A stretch of 64,000 nt of DNA from Agromyces luteolus (GTDB taxonomy: Bacteria > Actinomycetota > Actinomycetes > Actinomycetales > Microbacteriaceae), in the NCBI RefSeq assembly GCF_009729855.1, contig NZ_WODA01000014.1, forward strand, positions 94,918 through 158,917. The letters run 5' to 3'. Made by a program: the position numbers and the translations under genes. Position 1 is the stretch's first letter. Every line of letters starts with the position of its first letter. This document shows, piece by piece, positions 20,042 to 28,880 of the stretch. A model generated the notes under the pieces. That model was given only the letters and a program-made list of their open reading frames with translations, searched no databases and had not been told where the DNA came from.

Positions 20042-21559
20042 TCAGAGCATCCGGGAGTACATCTCGACCTGCATCCGGCGGGACCACCGCGACTGGAGGG
20101 TGGAGATGTCGGTGTCGAGGATCTTCGGGTCGCGCGTCTTGGACTCGAAGTGGTACAGGCGGGCCCACGGCGAGAACACTGCGGAGCGACCGGTCGCGCG
20201 GATCTTCATGTTCAGGTCGACGTCGTTGTAGTTGCCGGGGAAGGCGAGGCTGAACCCGCCCACCTCCAGGAACACGTCGCGTCGGACCAGCGCGCAGGCG
20301 GCGGTGACGCCGGAGACCTCGTGGTCGACGCTGAGCGACTTGATCGAGTCGTCCCGGCCGCCCTCCCAGCCGAACGCGGCATGACCGGCGACCCCGCCGG
20401 TGTACACCTGCCCGGAGTGCTGGAGGGTGCTGTCCTCGAAGTAGAGCTGCGCGCCGACGATGCCCACGCCCGGCTGGCGTGCGAGGCCGACCATCGTCTC
20501 GAGCCAGTCGGGCGTCACGATCTCGACGTCGTCGTTGAGGAGCATCAGGAACTCGCCGCGAGCCGCGGCAGCGCCGCGGTTCATCTTGCCGCTGAAGTTG
20601 AACGGCGCGTCCCAGAGCACGAGGCGCAGCCGATCGCCGCAGATCCGCTCGAGCTCGTCGACGACGGGCCTCGGCGTCTCGGCGTCCGCGACGATCACGA
20701 CCTCGACGTTGTCGTAGCCGGAGCCGTCGATCACTCCCCGGACGGCCTCGACGACCAGCGCCCGGTCGACGCCGCCGATCACCGCGCTGCTGCCGCGCGT
20801 GGGGATGACCACCGAGACGAGCGGCTGGTCGTCGACGTCGTAGCGCACCCGCCGGAGGAAGGGCTCGACCTCCTCGACGCGCGCGCGGATGCCGCGCGCG
20901 TCGAGTTCGTGCTCCACGACCCGACGCTGCGCGTCGGACGTTCCGGCGTAGTCGTCGTGGGCCAGGTCCTCGACCGCGAGGACCTCGGGAACGAGCGCGA
21001 CCGGTTCGCCGGCGCGATCGAGCCGCAGCACGAGGTCGAGCACCTGGGAGCGCCGGGCGTCGGCACGCAGGCCTCCGAGACGCCGCAGGGCATCGATCCG
21101 GATCGCGACGACCGGACCGAGGTAGTCGTTGCCGAGGAGACGCAGCGGCGAGAACAGGGGCCGGAGGAGCGGAGCGCCGGTCTCGGTGGTCGAGTCGCCG
21201 TAGACGGCCTGGACCGCCGGGAATCGTGCGAGGAAGCCGTCGAGCTTCGCGATGCCGTCGGGCACGATCCGGCCGCCGCGGACGATGACGAGCGTCTCCG
21301 CGGAGGTTCGCGCGACGAGGTCGTCGAGGACGGCGGCATCCGCGACGGTCACGGCCGCGCCGGCCTGCCGCGCCGTCTCGGCGAGCTCGGCCCGCATCGA
21401 CTCGTCGATGCCCTCGTGCGCGACGACCTGCACGGAGCCCGGCGCGACGCCCGCGGCCAGCACGGCGTCGACGGCGCGCTTCGCCTCGCCTTCGGCGAGG
21501 CCCGCCGCGTCGATCCACACGTCGAAGCGGTCCGTCGCCTGCGACCGGTCTTCGCTCAT
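20042..21559 (-). CDS. Two-module family 2 glycosyltransferase
   Basis: The product has 505 residues. The C-terminal module (from about residue 250) is a complete GT-A domain: LVSVVIPTRGSSAVIGG, LMLLNDDVEIVTPDWL (metal-binding D-D pair) and FPGNYNDVDLNMKIRATG. The N-terminal module (about 95-240) carries LLRPLFSPLRLLGNDYLGPVVAIRIDALRRLGGLR, which is the second half of another GT2 domain, but a clear DXD is missing, so it may be a degenerate or acceptor-binding module. Its start overlaps the stop of the small coiled-coil gene (ATGA). It probably extends the surface glycan in the cytoplasm. Confidence 0.8.
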   Translation of the reverse strand: MSEDRSQATDRFDVWIDAAGLAEGEAKRAVDAVLAAGVAPGSVQVVAHEGIDESMRAELAETARQAGAAVTVADAAVLDDLVARTSAETLVIVRGGRIVPDGIAKLDGFLARFPAVQAVYGDSTTETGAPLLRPLFSPLRLLGNDYLGPVVAIRIDALRRLGGLRADARRSQVLDLVLRLDRAGEPVALVPEVLAVEDLAHDDYAGTSDAQRRVVEHELDARGIRARVEEVEPFLRRVRYDVDDQPLVSVVIPTRGSSAVIGGVDRALVVEAVRGVIDGSGYDNVEVVIVADAETPRPVVDELERICGDRLRLVLWDAPFNFSGKMNRGAAAARGEFLMLLNDDVEIVTPDWLETMVGLARQPGVGIVGAQLYFEDSTLQHSGQVYTGGVAGHAAFGWEGGRDDSIKSLSVDHEVSGVTAACALVRRDVFLEVGGFSLAFPGNYNDVDLNMKIRATGRSAVFSPWARLYHFESKTRDPKILDTDISTLQSRWSRRMQVEMYSRML

Positions 21560-21840
21560 CCGAGCAGCCGCCGCTTGATGACGCGCGCCGCGCGGATCGG
21601 CAGGGTGACGACGCGTCCGGCGCGCCAGGTCATCGACGTCCGCATCGAGGCCAGGTTGCGCTCGACCGCGACCACCTCCGTCGGCCCGAGCAGGTCGGGG
21701 ACGCGGAGTTCCCGGAGCTGCTCCTCGAGGCCGATGACCCGGTCGAGGAGCTCGAGATGCTGCTCCACCGCGCGTTCCTCGGGGCTGAGGCCCGTGTCGG
21801 ACCTCCCCTCGGCCCAGTTCGCATCAGGGACGGCGCTCAC
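21556..21840 (-). CDS. Small coiled-coil protein coupled to the two-module glycosyltransferase
   Basis: The product has 94 residues. Residues about 20-50 form a leucine-heptad coiled coil (LSPEERAVEQHLELLDRVIGLEEQLREL). The C-terminal part, MRTSMTWRAGRVVTLPIRAARVIKRRLLG, is an amphipathic basic tail of the kind found at the end of many surface-glycan transferases (SxxWRxxxPxR). Here that tail is a separate gene, joined to the transferase by an ATGA overlap. It may be a membrane-targeting or oligomerising partner (inference). The start is GTG with GAAGGAAGAG upstream. Its promoter overlaps that of the divergent gene at 21883. Confidence 0.65.
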   Translation of the reverse strand: MSAVPDANWAEGRSDTGLSPEERAVEQHLELLDRVIGLEEQLRELRVPDLLGPTEVVAVERNLASMRTSMTWRAGRVVTLPIRAARVIKRRLLG

Positions 21841-21870
21841 GCTCGATCTCTTCCTTCCGTCGGCGACACG

Positions 21871-21882
21871 TAAGCTAGCCTA
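21871..21882. promoter_or_regulatory. Back-to-back -10 elements of two divergent glycan genes
   Basis: TAAGCTAGCCTA reads TAAGCT on the plus strand, six bases before the ATG at 21883 (leaderless), and TAGGCT or TAGCTT on the minus strand, facing the small coiled-coil gene. The two promoters share bases and should exclude each other. Confidence 0.5.
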
Positions 21883-22863
21883 ATGCCCCGTTCGCGACCG
21901 CCCCGAGCACCACTGGCGACGGTCACGGCGTCGCCGACGACGACCGTCCCAGCCCGCGTCATCGCCGTCGTTCCGACCTTCCACCCCGACGACGAGGTCG
22001 TCGAGAACATGCGGTCGCTGGCCGCGCAGGTCGACGAACTGATCATCGTCGACGACGGCACGGGCCCCGCCGCCGACGCCGTGCTCGCGAGGATCGGCGA
22101 CGAGATCGCGAACAGCCGGCGCATCCGCCTCGACCGCAACTCCGGCATCGCGCGTGCCCTCAACGTCGGCGTCCGGGCCGCGCTGGAGGACGGCGCCGAC
22201 TTCGTCGTGAACACCGATCAGGACACCGACCTGCCCGCCGGCTACGTCGAGGCGTGCCTGGACACGTTCGCCCGCGCGAATCGGGTCACCCGCGTCGGCA
22301 TCGTCTGCACCGACCGGGTGAACGGCCAGCCCTCGATCCCGACCTGGTACTCGCCCGAGGGCCTGGGCCTCGTGCCGGAGGCCATCCAGTCCGGCTTCGT
22401 CATCTCCCGCGACTGCCTCGAGTCCGCGGGCCTCTTCGACGAGCGCCTCGTCATCGACTGCGTCGACACGGAGTACTGCCTCCGCGTCCGCGACCACGGC
22501 TTCCGCATCGCGATCGCCGAGGACACCGACATCGCGCACGCGCTCGGCGAGATGGTCCCGTTCCGGCCCTTCGGCCTCCCGCTCACCCACCGCGACGGCG
22601 GCCACCTGTACCAGTACCACTCGCCGTTCCGGCAGTACTACATCATCCGCAACAACATCGACCTGGTGTTCCGGAACTTCATCCGGCGCCGGCGCTGGAC
22701 CCTCGCGGTGGTCAAGCGCCAGATCGGCCCGACGTTCGATGCGATCGTGAGCGGGCCGAAGAGGACCAAGCATCTCGTCGCGACGCTCGTCGGGGGCGTC
22801 CACGGACTGCTGCGCATCCGCGGGCCGATCCCGCCGGGCCTGCTGCGCTACCTCCGAGGCTGA
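21883..22863 (+). CDS. Family 2 glycosyltransferase, rhamnosyltransferase-like
   Basis: The product has 326 residues. It has VIAVVPTFHPDDEVVENMRSL, IIVDDGTGP (nucleotide-binding DDG), LDRNSGIARALNVGV and VVNTDQDTDLP (acidic metal-binding motif), then FDERLVIDCVDTEYCLRVRDHG, the catalytic region of the RfbF/WbbL rhamnosyltransferase group. Donor is likely dTDP-rhamnose. The N-terminal 25 residues (basic, then Thr/Ala-rich) are not conserved, so an internal start is possible, but the ATG at 21883 sits exactly six bases after a -10 hexamer, which supports it. Confidence 0.85.
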   Translation: MPRSRPPRAPLATVTASPTTTVPARVIAVVPTFHPDDEVVENMRSLAAQVDELIIVDDGTGPAADAVLARIGDEIANSRRIRLDRNSGIARALNVGVRAALEDGADFVVNTDQDTDLPAGYVEACLDTFARANRVTRVGIVCTDRVNGQPSIPTWYSPEGLGLVPEAIQSGFVISRDCLESAGLFDERLVIDCVDTEYCLRVRDHGFRIAIAEDTDIAHALGEMVPFRPFGLPLTHRDGGHLYQYHSPFRQYYIIRNNIDLVFRNFIRRRRWTLAVVKRQIGPTFDAIVSGPKRTKHLVATLVGGVHGLLRIRGPIPPGLLRYLRG

Positions 22864-22978
22864 GCGCGTCGCTCCTGTGAGCGATCGCGGCCGTCTCCGA
22901 GCGACCACCACTAGTCTTGGGCCGTCGTACGCCCGAAGCCCGGCGAACCGCCCGACCCCGCCGAAGGAGAGGACCGAG

Positions 22979-24115
22979 GTGACCACGACCCTCCGGTTGA
23001 TCGTCGACCAGATCGTCGCGCCGGTGCCCGGCGCGATCGGCCGGTACACGCACGACCTCGGCCGTGCGCTGATCGCCGCCGCCCCTGCGGGCTGCGAGGT
23101 CGAGGGCATCGTCTCGTCGTCGCTGCCCGCCGACTACGCACGGGTCGAGGCCGAGCTGCCCGGGCTGTCCGGCCTGTACAAGTCCTCGCTCGCGCGCCGC
23201 GAACTCGCCGCGGCATGGCAGTTCGGCGTGACCACCTCCCCGGGCGGCGGCATGATCCACGGGACGAGCCTGTTCGCCCCGCTGCGCAAGCACGACGCCG
23301 ACGCCGGCGACCAGACCGTCGTCACGGTCCACGACGTCCTCGCCTGGACCCATCCGGAGGCGCTGAGCTCGACGTCGGTCGCGTGGCAGAAGGGGATGCT
23401 GAAGCGCGCCCGCCGTCACGCCGACGCCGTGGTGGTCCCGACGCACGCGCTGGCCGACCGGCTCTCCATGATCGCCGACTTCGGCGACCGGGTCCGCGTG
23501 GTCGGCACCGCCCCCCGTGCCGGCCTGGTGGTCGGTTCCGACGCGGACGACCGCGCCGCTCGTCTCGGACTCCCCGATGCCTACGTCGCCGTCTCGGGAA
23601 CGCTCGAGCCGCGCAAGGGACTCGTCGACGTCCTGGCGGCGCTCGGGCGAAACGGCGTCCCCGACATCCCGATCGTGGTCATCGGCCCGGAGGGCTGGGG
23701 CGACCAGCACCTGGTTCAGGCCGCCGACGAGCTGGGGGTCGACGCCCGACGGATCCACCGCTTCGACGATCTCGCCGCCGAGGACCTCGCGGTCGTGATC
23801 GCCGGCGCTGCGGCCTACCTCGCACCGGCGCACGACGACGACTCGGGCACCGAGCTCATCGAGGCGTTCTCCCTGGGGGCACCGGTCATCCACTCGGACA
23901 CGCCGGCGTACCTCGAGGTCTCCGCGGGGGCCGGTCTCGTCGTGCCCGTCGGCGTCGGCGACGGCTTCGTCGATCGCCTCGCCGCCGCGATCACCCGCGT
24001 CGTCGAGGACCGCGACGCGGCGTACCGGCTCGCGGTGTCCGGGCACGATCGTTCCCGCGCGTACGACTGGCGGGACGCGGCCGAGCGGATCTGGCACCTC
24101 CACGCCGACCTTTGA
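22979..24115 (+). CDS. Family 4 glycosyltransferase
   Basis: The product has 378 residues. The N-terminal half has VDQIVAPVPGAIGRYTHDLGRAL, the glycine-rich acceptor loop of GT4 enzymes. The C-terminal half has VSGTLEPRKGLVDVLAAL and DDDSGTELIEAFSLGAPVIHS, the donor-binding region with D...E acidic pair. Mannosyl- or rhamnosyl-transfer to a growing glycan is likely. I chose the GTG at 22979 because AAGGAGAGG lies ahead of it and the next residues (TTTLRLIVDQI) open the first beta strand. A TAGTCT -10 at about 22912 would give a leader of about 60 bases. It converges with the LCP gene. Confidence 0.85.
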   Translation: MTTTLRLIVDQIVAPVPGAIGRYTHDLGRALIAAAPAGCEVEGIVSSSLPADYARVEAELPGLSGLYKSSLARRELAAAWQFGVTTSPGGGMIHGTSLFAPLRKHDADAGDQTVVTVHDVLAWTHPEALSSTSVAWQKGMLKRARRHADAVVVPTHALADRLSMIADFGDRVRVVGTAPRAGLVVGSDADDRAARLGLPDAYVAVSGTLEPRKGLVDVLAALGRNGVPDIPIVVIGPEGWGDQHLVQAADELGVDARRIHRFDDLAAEDLAVVIAGAAAYLAPAHDDDSGTELIEAFSLGAPVIHSDTPAYLEVSAGAGLVVPVGVGDGFVDRLAAAITRVVEDRDAAYRLAVSGHDRSRAYDWRDAAERIWHLHADL

Positions 24116-24120
24116 GGCGA

Positions 24121-24137
24121 CGGCGCGAGACGCGCCG
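24121..24137. terminator. Hairpin between convergent glycosyltransferase and LCP genes
   Basis: Seven-bp stem CGGCGCG/CGCGCCG with an AGA loop just after the stop at 24115. No T-tract. Confidence 0.45.
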
Positions 24138-24158
24138 CGTCAGCCCTGTCAGGCCGCG

Positions 24159-25523
24159 TCAGCCCTCCTCGGGCTCCGTCGTCGGGGGCACGAGCGCGTC
24201 CTGGACCATCTGCCGGATCAACTCGTAGTCGGGATCGAGCGGATCCACGCCGTTGTCCGGAACGAGCGGGACGTCGACGATCGGGAGCTCCCTGGTCTTG
24301 CCAGCGAGGTCGACGAAGTACCCGAGCATCGACTGCGGGACATCCGTCTTGACGACCTGCGAGCCGGCCGCGGCGACCTCCTGGAACTTCGAGAGCACGT
24401 TCGCGGCGTTGAACTGCGCGAGCACCGCCTCCTGGATCTGCAGCTGCCGCGCCATCCGGTCGTAGTCGCTGGTGCCGTGCCGCGAGCGGGCGTACCACAG
24501 CGCGTGGTAGCCGTCGAGGTGCTGCTCACCCGCCGGGATCCACTCGGCGACCGTCGTGAAGGTCTCGTCGGCGTGGATCGGCACGTCGTGCGGGACGTCC
24601 ACCGTGACGCCACCGAGCGCGTCGATGAGCTGCTGGAAGCCCGCCATGTCGATGAGCACGTAGTACTGGATCGTGAGCCCCGTGATGCCCTCGGCCGCGT
24701 CGCGCATCGCCTCGATGCCCGGCTCGCTGCCCTCGGCGACGGCGTTCGGGTAGAGGTCGGGGCTCTTCAGCTCGACCTCGGTGTAGATCGAGTTGAGCTG
24801 GCACACGTCGACGTCGCAGACGCCGTTGGCGCCGTAGCCCTCCGGGTACGTCGCGCGCAGCGGCGAGTCCTCGTCGAACGGCACGTTCGCGAGGTCGCGC
24901 GGAAGGCCGATGGTCACCGCCTGGCCGGTGTCGGCGTCGACGCTCACGACGCGGATGCTGTCGGGACGCAGGCCCTCGCGGTCGGGTCCGGCGTCGCCGC
25001 CGAGCAGCAGGATGTTGTAGCGCCCGTCGACGGGCGGCTCGCTCGGCCCCGCGACGAAGACCGAGGACAGGAAGCCGCTCGCGGTGGTCGCCACGTACGC
25101 GCCGTAGGCGGCGCCGCCCGACACCAGCACCATGGCCGCGATCGCGAGCGCCGCGATCCCGCCGCGCGCCGCCGGCACCGTCTTGACGAGGCGGACGAGG
25201 CGCAGCGTGTCGAACGTGAGCACGACCCACAGCACGGCGTAGAAGACCGCGGCGATCGCGACGATCCAGAGGACGATGCTGTTGGACGCGAGCGTGTAGA
25301 GGACGGCGGGTGCGACGAGCCACGTCACGAACGCGGCGACGACGAGCGTCCACAGCGCGAGCGTGGCCCCGAGGCCGAGCCGTCCGAGCCGGTGGTTCCC
25401 GGCGAGCGACTGCGCGGACCCGGGGATCAGGATGTTGAGGCCGACGAGCCACCACCCGCGCCGCGTCATGATCGGGCGCGAACCGGTGTCCGGGTAGCGG
25501 ATCGGGCTGTCGGCGAGGCTCAT
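24159..25523 (-). CDS. LytR-CpsA-Psr (LCP) family wall-polymer ligase
   Basis: The product has 454 residues. The N-terminal third has four hydrophobic segments (about 25-145), unlike the single anchor of many LCP proteins. The LCP domain (about 168-400) has [33 protein letters not shown] (the Arg-Asp pair binding the polyprenyl pyrophosphate), [26 protein letters not shown] and [23 protein letters not shown] enzymes transfer polymers from undecaprenyl pyrophosphate to peptidoglycan, so this is the likely last step for the glycan made in this region. Its stop side faces the GT4 gene; its start overlaps the purE stop (ATGA). Confidence 0.92.
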   Translation of the reverse strand: MSLADSPIRYPDTGSRPIMTRRGWWLVGLNILIPGSAQSLAGNHRLGRLGLGATLALWTLVVAAFVTWLVAPAVLYTLASNSIVLWIVAIAAVFYAVLWVVLTFDTLRLVRLVKTVPAARGGIAALAIAAMVLVSGGAAYGAYVATTASGFLSSVFVAGPSEPPVDGRYNILLLGGDAGPDREGLRPDSIRVVSVDADTGQAVTIGLPRDLANVPFDEDSPLRATYPEGYGANGVCDVDVCQLNSIYTEVELKSPDLYPNAVAEGSEPGIEAMRDAAEGITGLTIQYYVLIDMAGFQQLIDALGGVTVDVPHDVPIHADETFTTVAEWIPAGEQHLDGYHALWYARSRHGTSDYDRMARQLQIQEAVLAQFNAANVLSKFQEVAAAGSQVVKTDVPQSMLGYFVDLAGKTRELPIVDVPLVPDNGVDPLDPDYELIRQMVQDALVPPTTEPEEG

Positions 25524-26029
25524 CGGCTCGACTTCAGCCGTTCGTTCTTCTCCTCGACGAGCGCCGCGAGCGACGCGGCGTACCCGGCGAGCGCGTCGCG
25601 CAGCGCGTCGTCGGCGGTGGCGAGGATCTTCACCGCGATGAGGCCGGCGTTCTTCGCGCCGCCGATCGACACGGTCGCCACCGGCACGCCGGCCGGCATC
25701 TGGACGATCGAGAGCAGCGAATCGAGCCCGTCGAGGCGCGACAGGGGCACGGGCACGCCCACGACCGGGAGGGTCGTCACCGACGCGAGCATGCCGGGCA
25801 GGTGTGCGGCGCCGCCCGCGCCGGCGATGATGACGCGGATGCCGCGGGCGGCGGCCTCCTTGCCGTACGCGATCATCTTCTCGGGCGTGCGGTGCGCCGA
25901 GACCACCTCGACCTCGTGCGGGACGCCGAACTCGTCGAGGAGCTCCGAGGCGTCCTTCATCACGGACCAGTCGGAGTCCGAGCCCATGACGACGCCGACG
26001 AGGGGGGCGGTGGGGTTGCCTGCGATCAC
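25520..26029 (-). CDS. purE: 5-(carboxyamino)imidazole ribonucleotide mutase
   Basis: The product has 169 residues, normal for class I PurE. It converts N5-CAIR to CAIR in purine synthesis, using the product of PurK, encoded next door. Signatures are [31 protein letters not shown] and [16 protein letters not shown] (phosphate binding). The start is GTG with no ribosome site; TAATAT lies seven bases before it, indicating a leaderless mRNA. The stop overlaps the LCP start (ATGA), so the wall ligase is translated from the purine mRNA. Confidence 0.95.
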   Translation of the reverse strand: MIAGNPTAPLVGVVMGSDSDWSVMKDASELLDEFGVPHEVEVVSAHRTPEKMIAYGKEAAARGIRVIIAGAGGAAHLPGMLASVTTLPVVGVPVPLSRLDGLDSLLSIVQMPAGVPVATVSIGGAKNAGLIAVKILATADDALRDALAGYAASLAALVEEKNERLKSSR

Positions 26030-26036
26030 TCGATCG

Positions 26037-26042
26037 ATATTA
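26037..26042 (-). promoter_or_regulatory. -10 element, leaderless promoter of purE-lcp
   Basis: TAATAT on the minus strand, seven bases before the GTG. It is the most AT-rich -10 in the window. Confidence 0.6.
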
Positions 26043-26100
26043 GGGCCGACTGCTGCGAGTTCCCGCAGCGGCGCTCCGCCCGGGCGCTCGCCGGCGGGTC

Positions 26101-27231
26101 TCAGTCCTGCAACGCCGCGGCCGCCGCGCGCGCCTCGTAGACCGCGTCGTCGAGGTCGTCGCCGATCGCCGTCACGTGGCCCACCTTCCGGCCCGGGCGC
26201 GGGGCCTTGCCGTAGTTGTGGATCTTCACCGTCGGGTGGGACGCGAGCGCCTCGGCGTACCGGTCGGCGAGGGTGCCCTCGGCGGGGCCGCCGAGCAGGT
26301 TCACCATGACCGCCCACTCGGCGTGGCATCCGGTGCCGCCGAGCGGCAGGTCGAGCACGGCGCGCAGGTGCTGCTCGAACTGCCCGGTGGTCGCGCCGTC
26401 CATGCTCCAGTGGCCGGAGTTGTGGGGTCGCATCGCCAGTTCGTTCACGAGCACGCGGTCGTCGGTCGTCTCGAACATCTCGACCGCGAGCACGCCGGTG
26501 ACGTCGAGCCCCTCGGCGATCGCGACGGCGACGTCGGCGGCGACGTCGGCGAGCCGGCCGGCGGAGTGGGGCGCCGGGGCGATGACCTCGCTGCAGACGC
26601 CGCCGACCTGCACGGTCTCGACGAGCGGCCAGGCGACCACCTCGCCCGACGGGCGACGGGCGACGAGCTGGGCGAGCTCGCGGCGGAAGTCGACGAGCTC
26701 CTCCGCGAGGAGCGCACCGTCGCGACCGTCCTCCGCGATGGCCGCGAACCACTCGGCGACCTCGGCGGCGGCGCGCACCACGCGGACGCCCTTGCCGTCG
26801 TAGCCGCCCCGCGGCGTCTTCACGACGGCCGAGCCGCCGTGCTCGGCGATGAACGCGTCGAGCTCCTCGGGGCTCGACACCCGGGCCCACTCGGGGACCG
26901 GGAGACCGAGTTCGGCGAGGCGCTCGCGCATGAGGAGCTTGTCCTGCGCGAAGCGCAGGGCGTCGGGGCCCGGGTGCACCCGGATCCCCGCGTCGACGAG
27001 CGCGCGCAGCACGTCCTGCGGCACGTGCTCGTGGTCGAAGGTGACGACGTCGACCTCGCGGGCGAACGGGAGCACCGCGTCGAGGTCGGTGTAGTCGCCG
27101 ACGCGGTCGGCCGCGAGTCCGGCCGCCATCCCGTCGGCCTCAGCGAGCACCCGGAGCTCGACGCCGAGCTCGATCGCCGCGGGGATCATCATGCGGGCGA
27201 GCTGTCCTGCGCCGATCACTCCGACTCGCAC
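26101..27231 (-). CDS. purK: 5-(carboxyamino)imidazole ribonucleotide synthase
   Basis: The product has 376 residues. It carboxylates AIR to N5-CAIR with ATP and bicarbonate. It has the N-terminal [16 protein letters not shown], the ATP-grasp lysine region [18 protein letters not shown] and the C-terminal [30 protein letters not shown] chose GTG at 27231 (RVGVIGAGQ) with GGAAGG about eight bases upstream. A TAGACT -10 near 27275 would serve it. It diverges from gtrA and is followed by purE after 71 bases, which hold a small CTGCG/CGCAG hairpin. Confidence 0.95.
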   Translation of the reverse strand: MRVGVIGAGQLARMMIPAAIELGVELRVLAEADGMAAGLAADRVGDYTDLDAVLPFAREVDVVTFDHEHVPQDVLRALVDAGIRVHPGPDALRFAQDKLLMRERLAELGLPVPEWARVSSPEELDAFIAEHGGSAVVKTPRGGYDGKGVRVVRAAAEVAEWFAAIAEDGRDGALLAEELVDFRRELAQLVARRPSGEVVAWPLVETVQVGGVCSEVIAPAPHSAGRLADVAADVAVAIAEGLDVTGVLAVEMFETTDDRVLVNELAMRPHNSGHWSMDGATTGQFEQHLRAVLDLPLGGTGCHAEWAVMVNLLGGPAEGTLADRYAEALASHPTVKIHNYGKAPRPGRKVGHVTAIGDDLDDAVYEARAAAAALQD

Positions 27232-27296
27232 GTGCGCACCTTCCGTTCTCGCGACGCCGGTCGCCGCGACATCCCAGTCTAGGGCGACCGCTCGTC

Positions 27297-27302
27297 TAGG
27301 AT
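27297..27302 (+). promoter_or_regulatory. -10 element, leaderless promoter of gtrA
   Basis: TAGGAT with six bases (all C or G) before the GTG. Confidence 0.6.
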
Positions 27303-27308
27303 CGGGGG

Positions 27309-27944
27309 GTGTCCGAGACCGTCCGCACCCTCGCATCGCGGGCGTGGCACGGGTTCCTCGCCTACCTGCTGAAGTTCGGCATCGTCGGGCTCATCGGCTT
27401 CGTGATCGACGTCGCGCTCTTCAACGCGCTGCGGGTCGGGGTCTTCGGCACGGACACCTGGGCCCAGACGGCGATCGGGGCGAAGACGATCTCGACGAGC
27501 GTCGCGATCGTCTTCAACTGGCTCGGCAACCGCTACTGGACCTTCCGCCGCCATCGGCGACGCCACGTGCTGCGCGAGTTCGCCGAGTACCTCGTCGTCT
27601 CGCTCGGCGGCATGGCGATCTCGCTGATCTGCCTGTGGGTCAGCCACCACGTGCTCGGCTTCACGAGCCTGCTCGCCGACAACATCTCCTCGAACGTGAT
27701 CGGCCTCGGGCTCGGCACCGCCTTCCGGTTCGTGCTGTACCGGTACTGGGTGTACGGGCACCACCGCAGCGACGGGCTGTCGAACCTGGCCCGCGTCGAG
27801 GAGGCGCAGCGCGCGCTCTTCGAGCAGCCGCCGCTCGAGCACGCGCCGCTCGATCGCGGGCGGCCCGTCGCCGCGTCGCCGAGCCCGACCGACGACGGCC
27901 CGGACCGGGCTCAGTCGGAGGAGCCGAGGAACCAGGGCGGGTAG
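27309..27944 (+). CDS. GtrA family membrane protein
   Basis: The product has 211 residues. Four membrane helices span residues about 18-145, with FGIVGLIGFVIDVALFNALR at the start and FNWLGNRYWTFRRHRRRH, the GtrA signature (NY/FW.F in the second loop). GtrA proteins are thought to move polyprenyl-phosphate sugars across the membrane, in cooperation with GtrB-type synthases such as the one at 5834 (inference from distance). The C-terminal 60 residues are hydrophilic. The last 34 bases overlap, on the opposite strand, the 3' end of the DarT-like gene. Confidence 0.9.
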   Translation: MSETVRTLASRAWHGFLAYLLKFGIVGLIGFVIDVALFNALRVGVFGTDTWAQTAIGAKTISTSVAIVFNWLGNRYWTFRRHRRRHVLREFAEYLVVSLGGMAISLICLWVSHHVLGFTSLLADNISSNVIGLGLGTAFRFVLYRYWVYGHHRSDGLSNLARVEEAQRALFEQPPLEHAPLDRGRPVAASPSPTDDGPDRAQSEEPRNQGG

Positions 27945-28765
27945 ACCGCGACGCGCGTCTTCGCCCCGACCGCGGCGAGCGCGGCGCGGACGCGATCGCG
28001 CACGCGGTCGTTCGACACCGCGATGAGCGCGATCCGCTCGAGCGGCACGCCGCCGCGCACGAGCAGCTCGCCGGTCCGCAGGCCCTCGCCGTCGTCGGCG
28101 AGTGTGAGCCGCACGACGGCGCGCGAGACCGCGGACCAGTCGGCTGCGAGCTCGGCGCCGCCGACCGAGGCATCCGTCGCGCTCACCACGACCTCGCCGT
28201 CGACCTCGCGTCGGGCCCCGGCCGCGGCCGCGACGGAGGACACGAGGATGACGTGATCGGCGGCGGCCCGTTCGACGGCCTCGGCCGCGAGCCGCGGGTC
28301 CGGCGTGCCGGTGCGGATCGCGTCCCACACGTGCGCGTCGGTGCTGAGCAGGAACGGGACGTACTCGGCGACGGTCGCGTCGGCGCCGGGCACGGTGGCG
28401 GTCCGGCGGTACGTCCGCGCGGCCGGCGCGGCGATGTCGACCGCGGGCGCCGCCGGCGGGTCGCCCGCGTCGGCGAGGATCGCTCCGGCGCCGAGGATCC
28501 GCCCGAGGTTCTCGATGTGCGTGACGTGGTAGATGCGGGAGGCCCCCACGTCGACCGGGGCGGCCGAGGCGCCGCTCGCCGCGCGGGCCGAACGGGCGGA
28601 TGCCGCGGGCCCGGCGCCGCGGACCGCGGCGCGCTCCCTCGGGGCGCTCCGGCCGGTGGGCTTCCGCGTCGCGCGTGCGGGCTTCGGCGCGGCTGCGGGC
28701 TCAGGCGGGGGCGAGCAGATCGCGCAGAGGCCCTCGTCGAATCCGTGGATGCATTCCTCGCCCAA
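27911..28765 (-). CDS. DarT-like (DUF4433) ADP-ribosyltransferase domain protein with N-terminal Cys/His motif
   Basis: The product has 284 residues. Residues 5-17 (CIHGFDEGLCAIC, C5/H7/C14/C17) could bind zinc. An Ala/Pro/Arg-rich linker runs to about 75. Residues 78-284 match the DarT fold: IYHVTHIENLGRILGAGAI at the N-terminal NAD-binding part, a YRRTATVPG and VAEYVPFLLSTDAHVWDAI segment, and TGELLVRGGVPLERI, whose E233 aligns with the catalytic Glu of DarT enzymes (AEFLV.). DarT ADP-ribosylates thymidines in single-stranded DNA and normally pairs with a DarG antitoxin macrodomain; none is encoded here. The start is TTG with GAAGGG about nine bases upstream; no ATG was found nearby in frame. 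Activity is unproven. Confidence 0.7.
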   Translation of the reverse strand: MGEECIHGFDEGLCAICSPPPEPAAAPKPARATRKPTGRSAPRERAAVRGAGPAASARSARAASGASAAPVDVGASRIYHVTHIENLGRILGAGAILADAGDPPAAPAVDIAAPAARTYRRTATVPGADATVAEYVPFLLSTDAHVWDAIRTGTPDPRLAAEAVERAAADHVILVSSVAAAAGARREVDGEVVVSATDASVGGAELAADWSAVSRAVVRLTLADDGEGLRTGELLVRGGVPLERIALIAVSNDRVRDRVRAALAAVGAKTRVAVYPPWFLGSSD

Positions 28766-28880
28766 GTGGTCTCGCCCTTCGTCCCGAACGGCCCGACACC
28801 GTGCGCGGGCCGCGGACCAGAGTACGCGCTCCGCCTCCGGGTGGGGTCCACGGTCGGTCCGGCGACCGCTCGGCGACCGC

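Noticed and set aside
20042..21559. Frameshifted fusion of two glycosyltransferase genes
   Set aside because: The frame is uninterrupted, the modules are joined by a conserved-looking linker, and both ends have normal coupling to neighbours; a degenerate N-terminal module is more likely.
26043..26100. Terminator between purK and purE
   Set aside because: Only a six-pair CTGCG/CGCAG stem is present, without T-tract; too weak to list.
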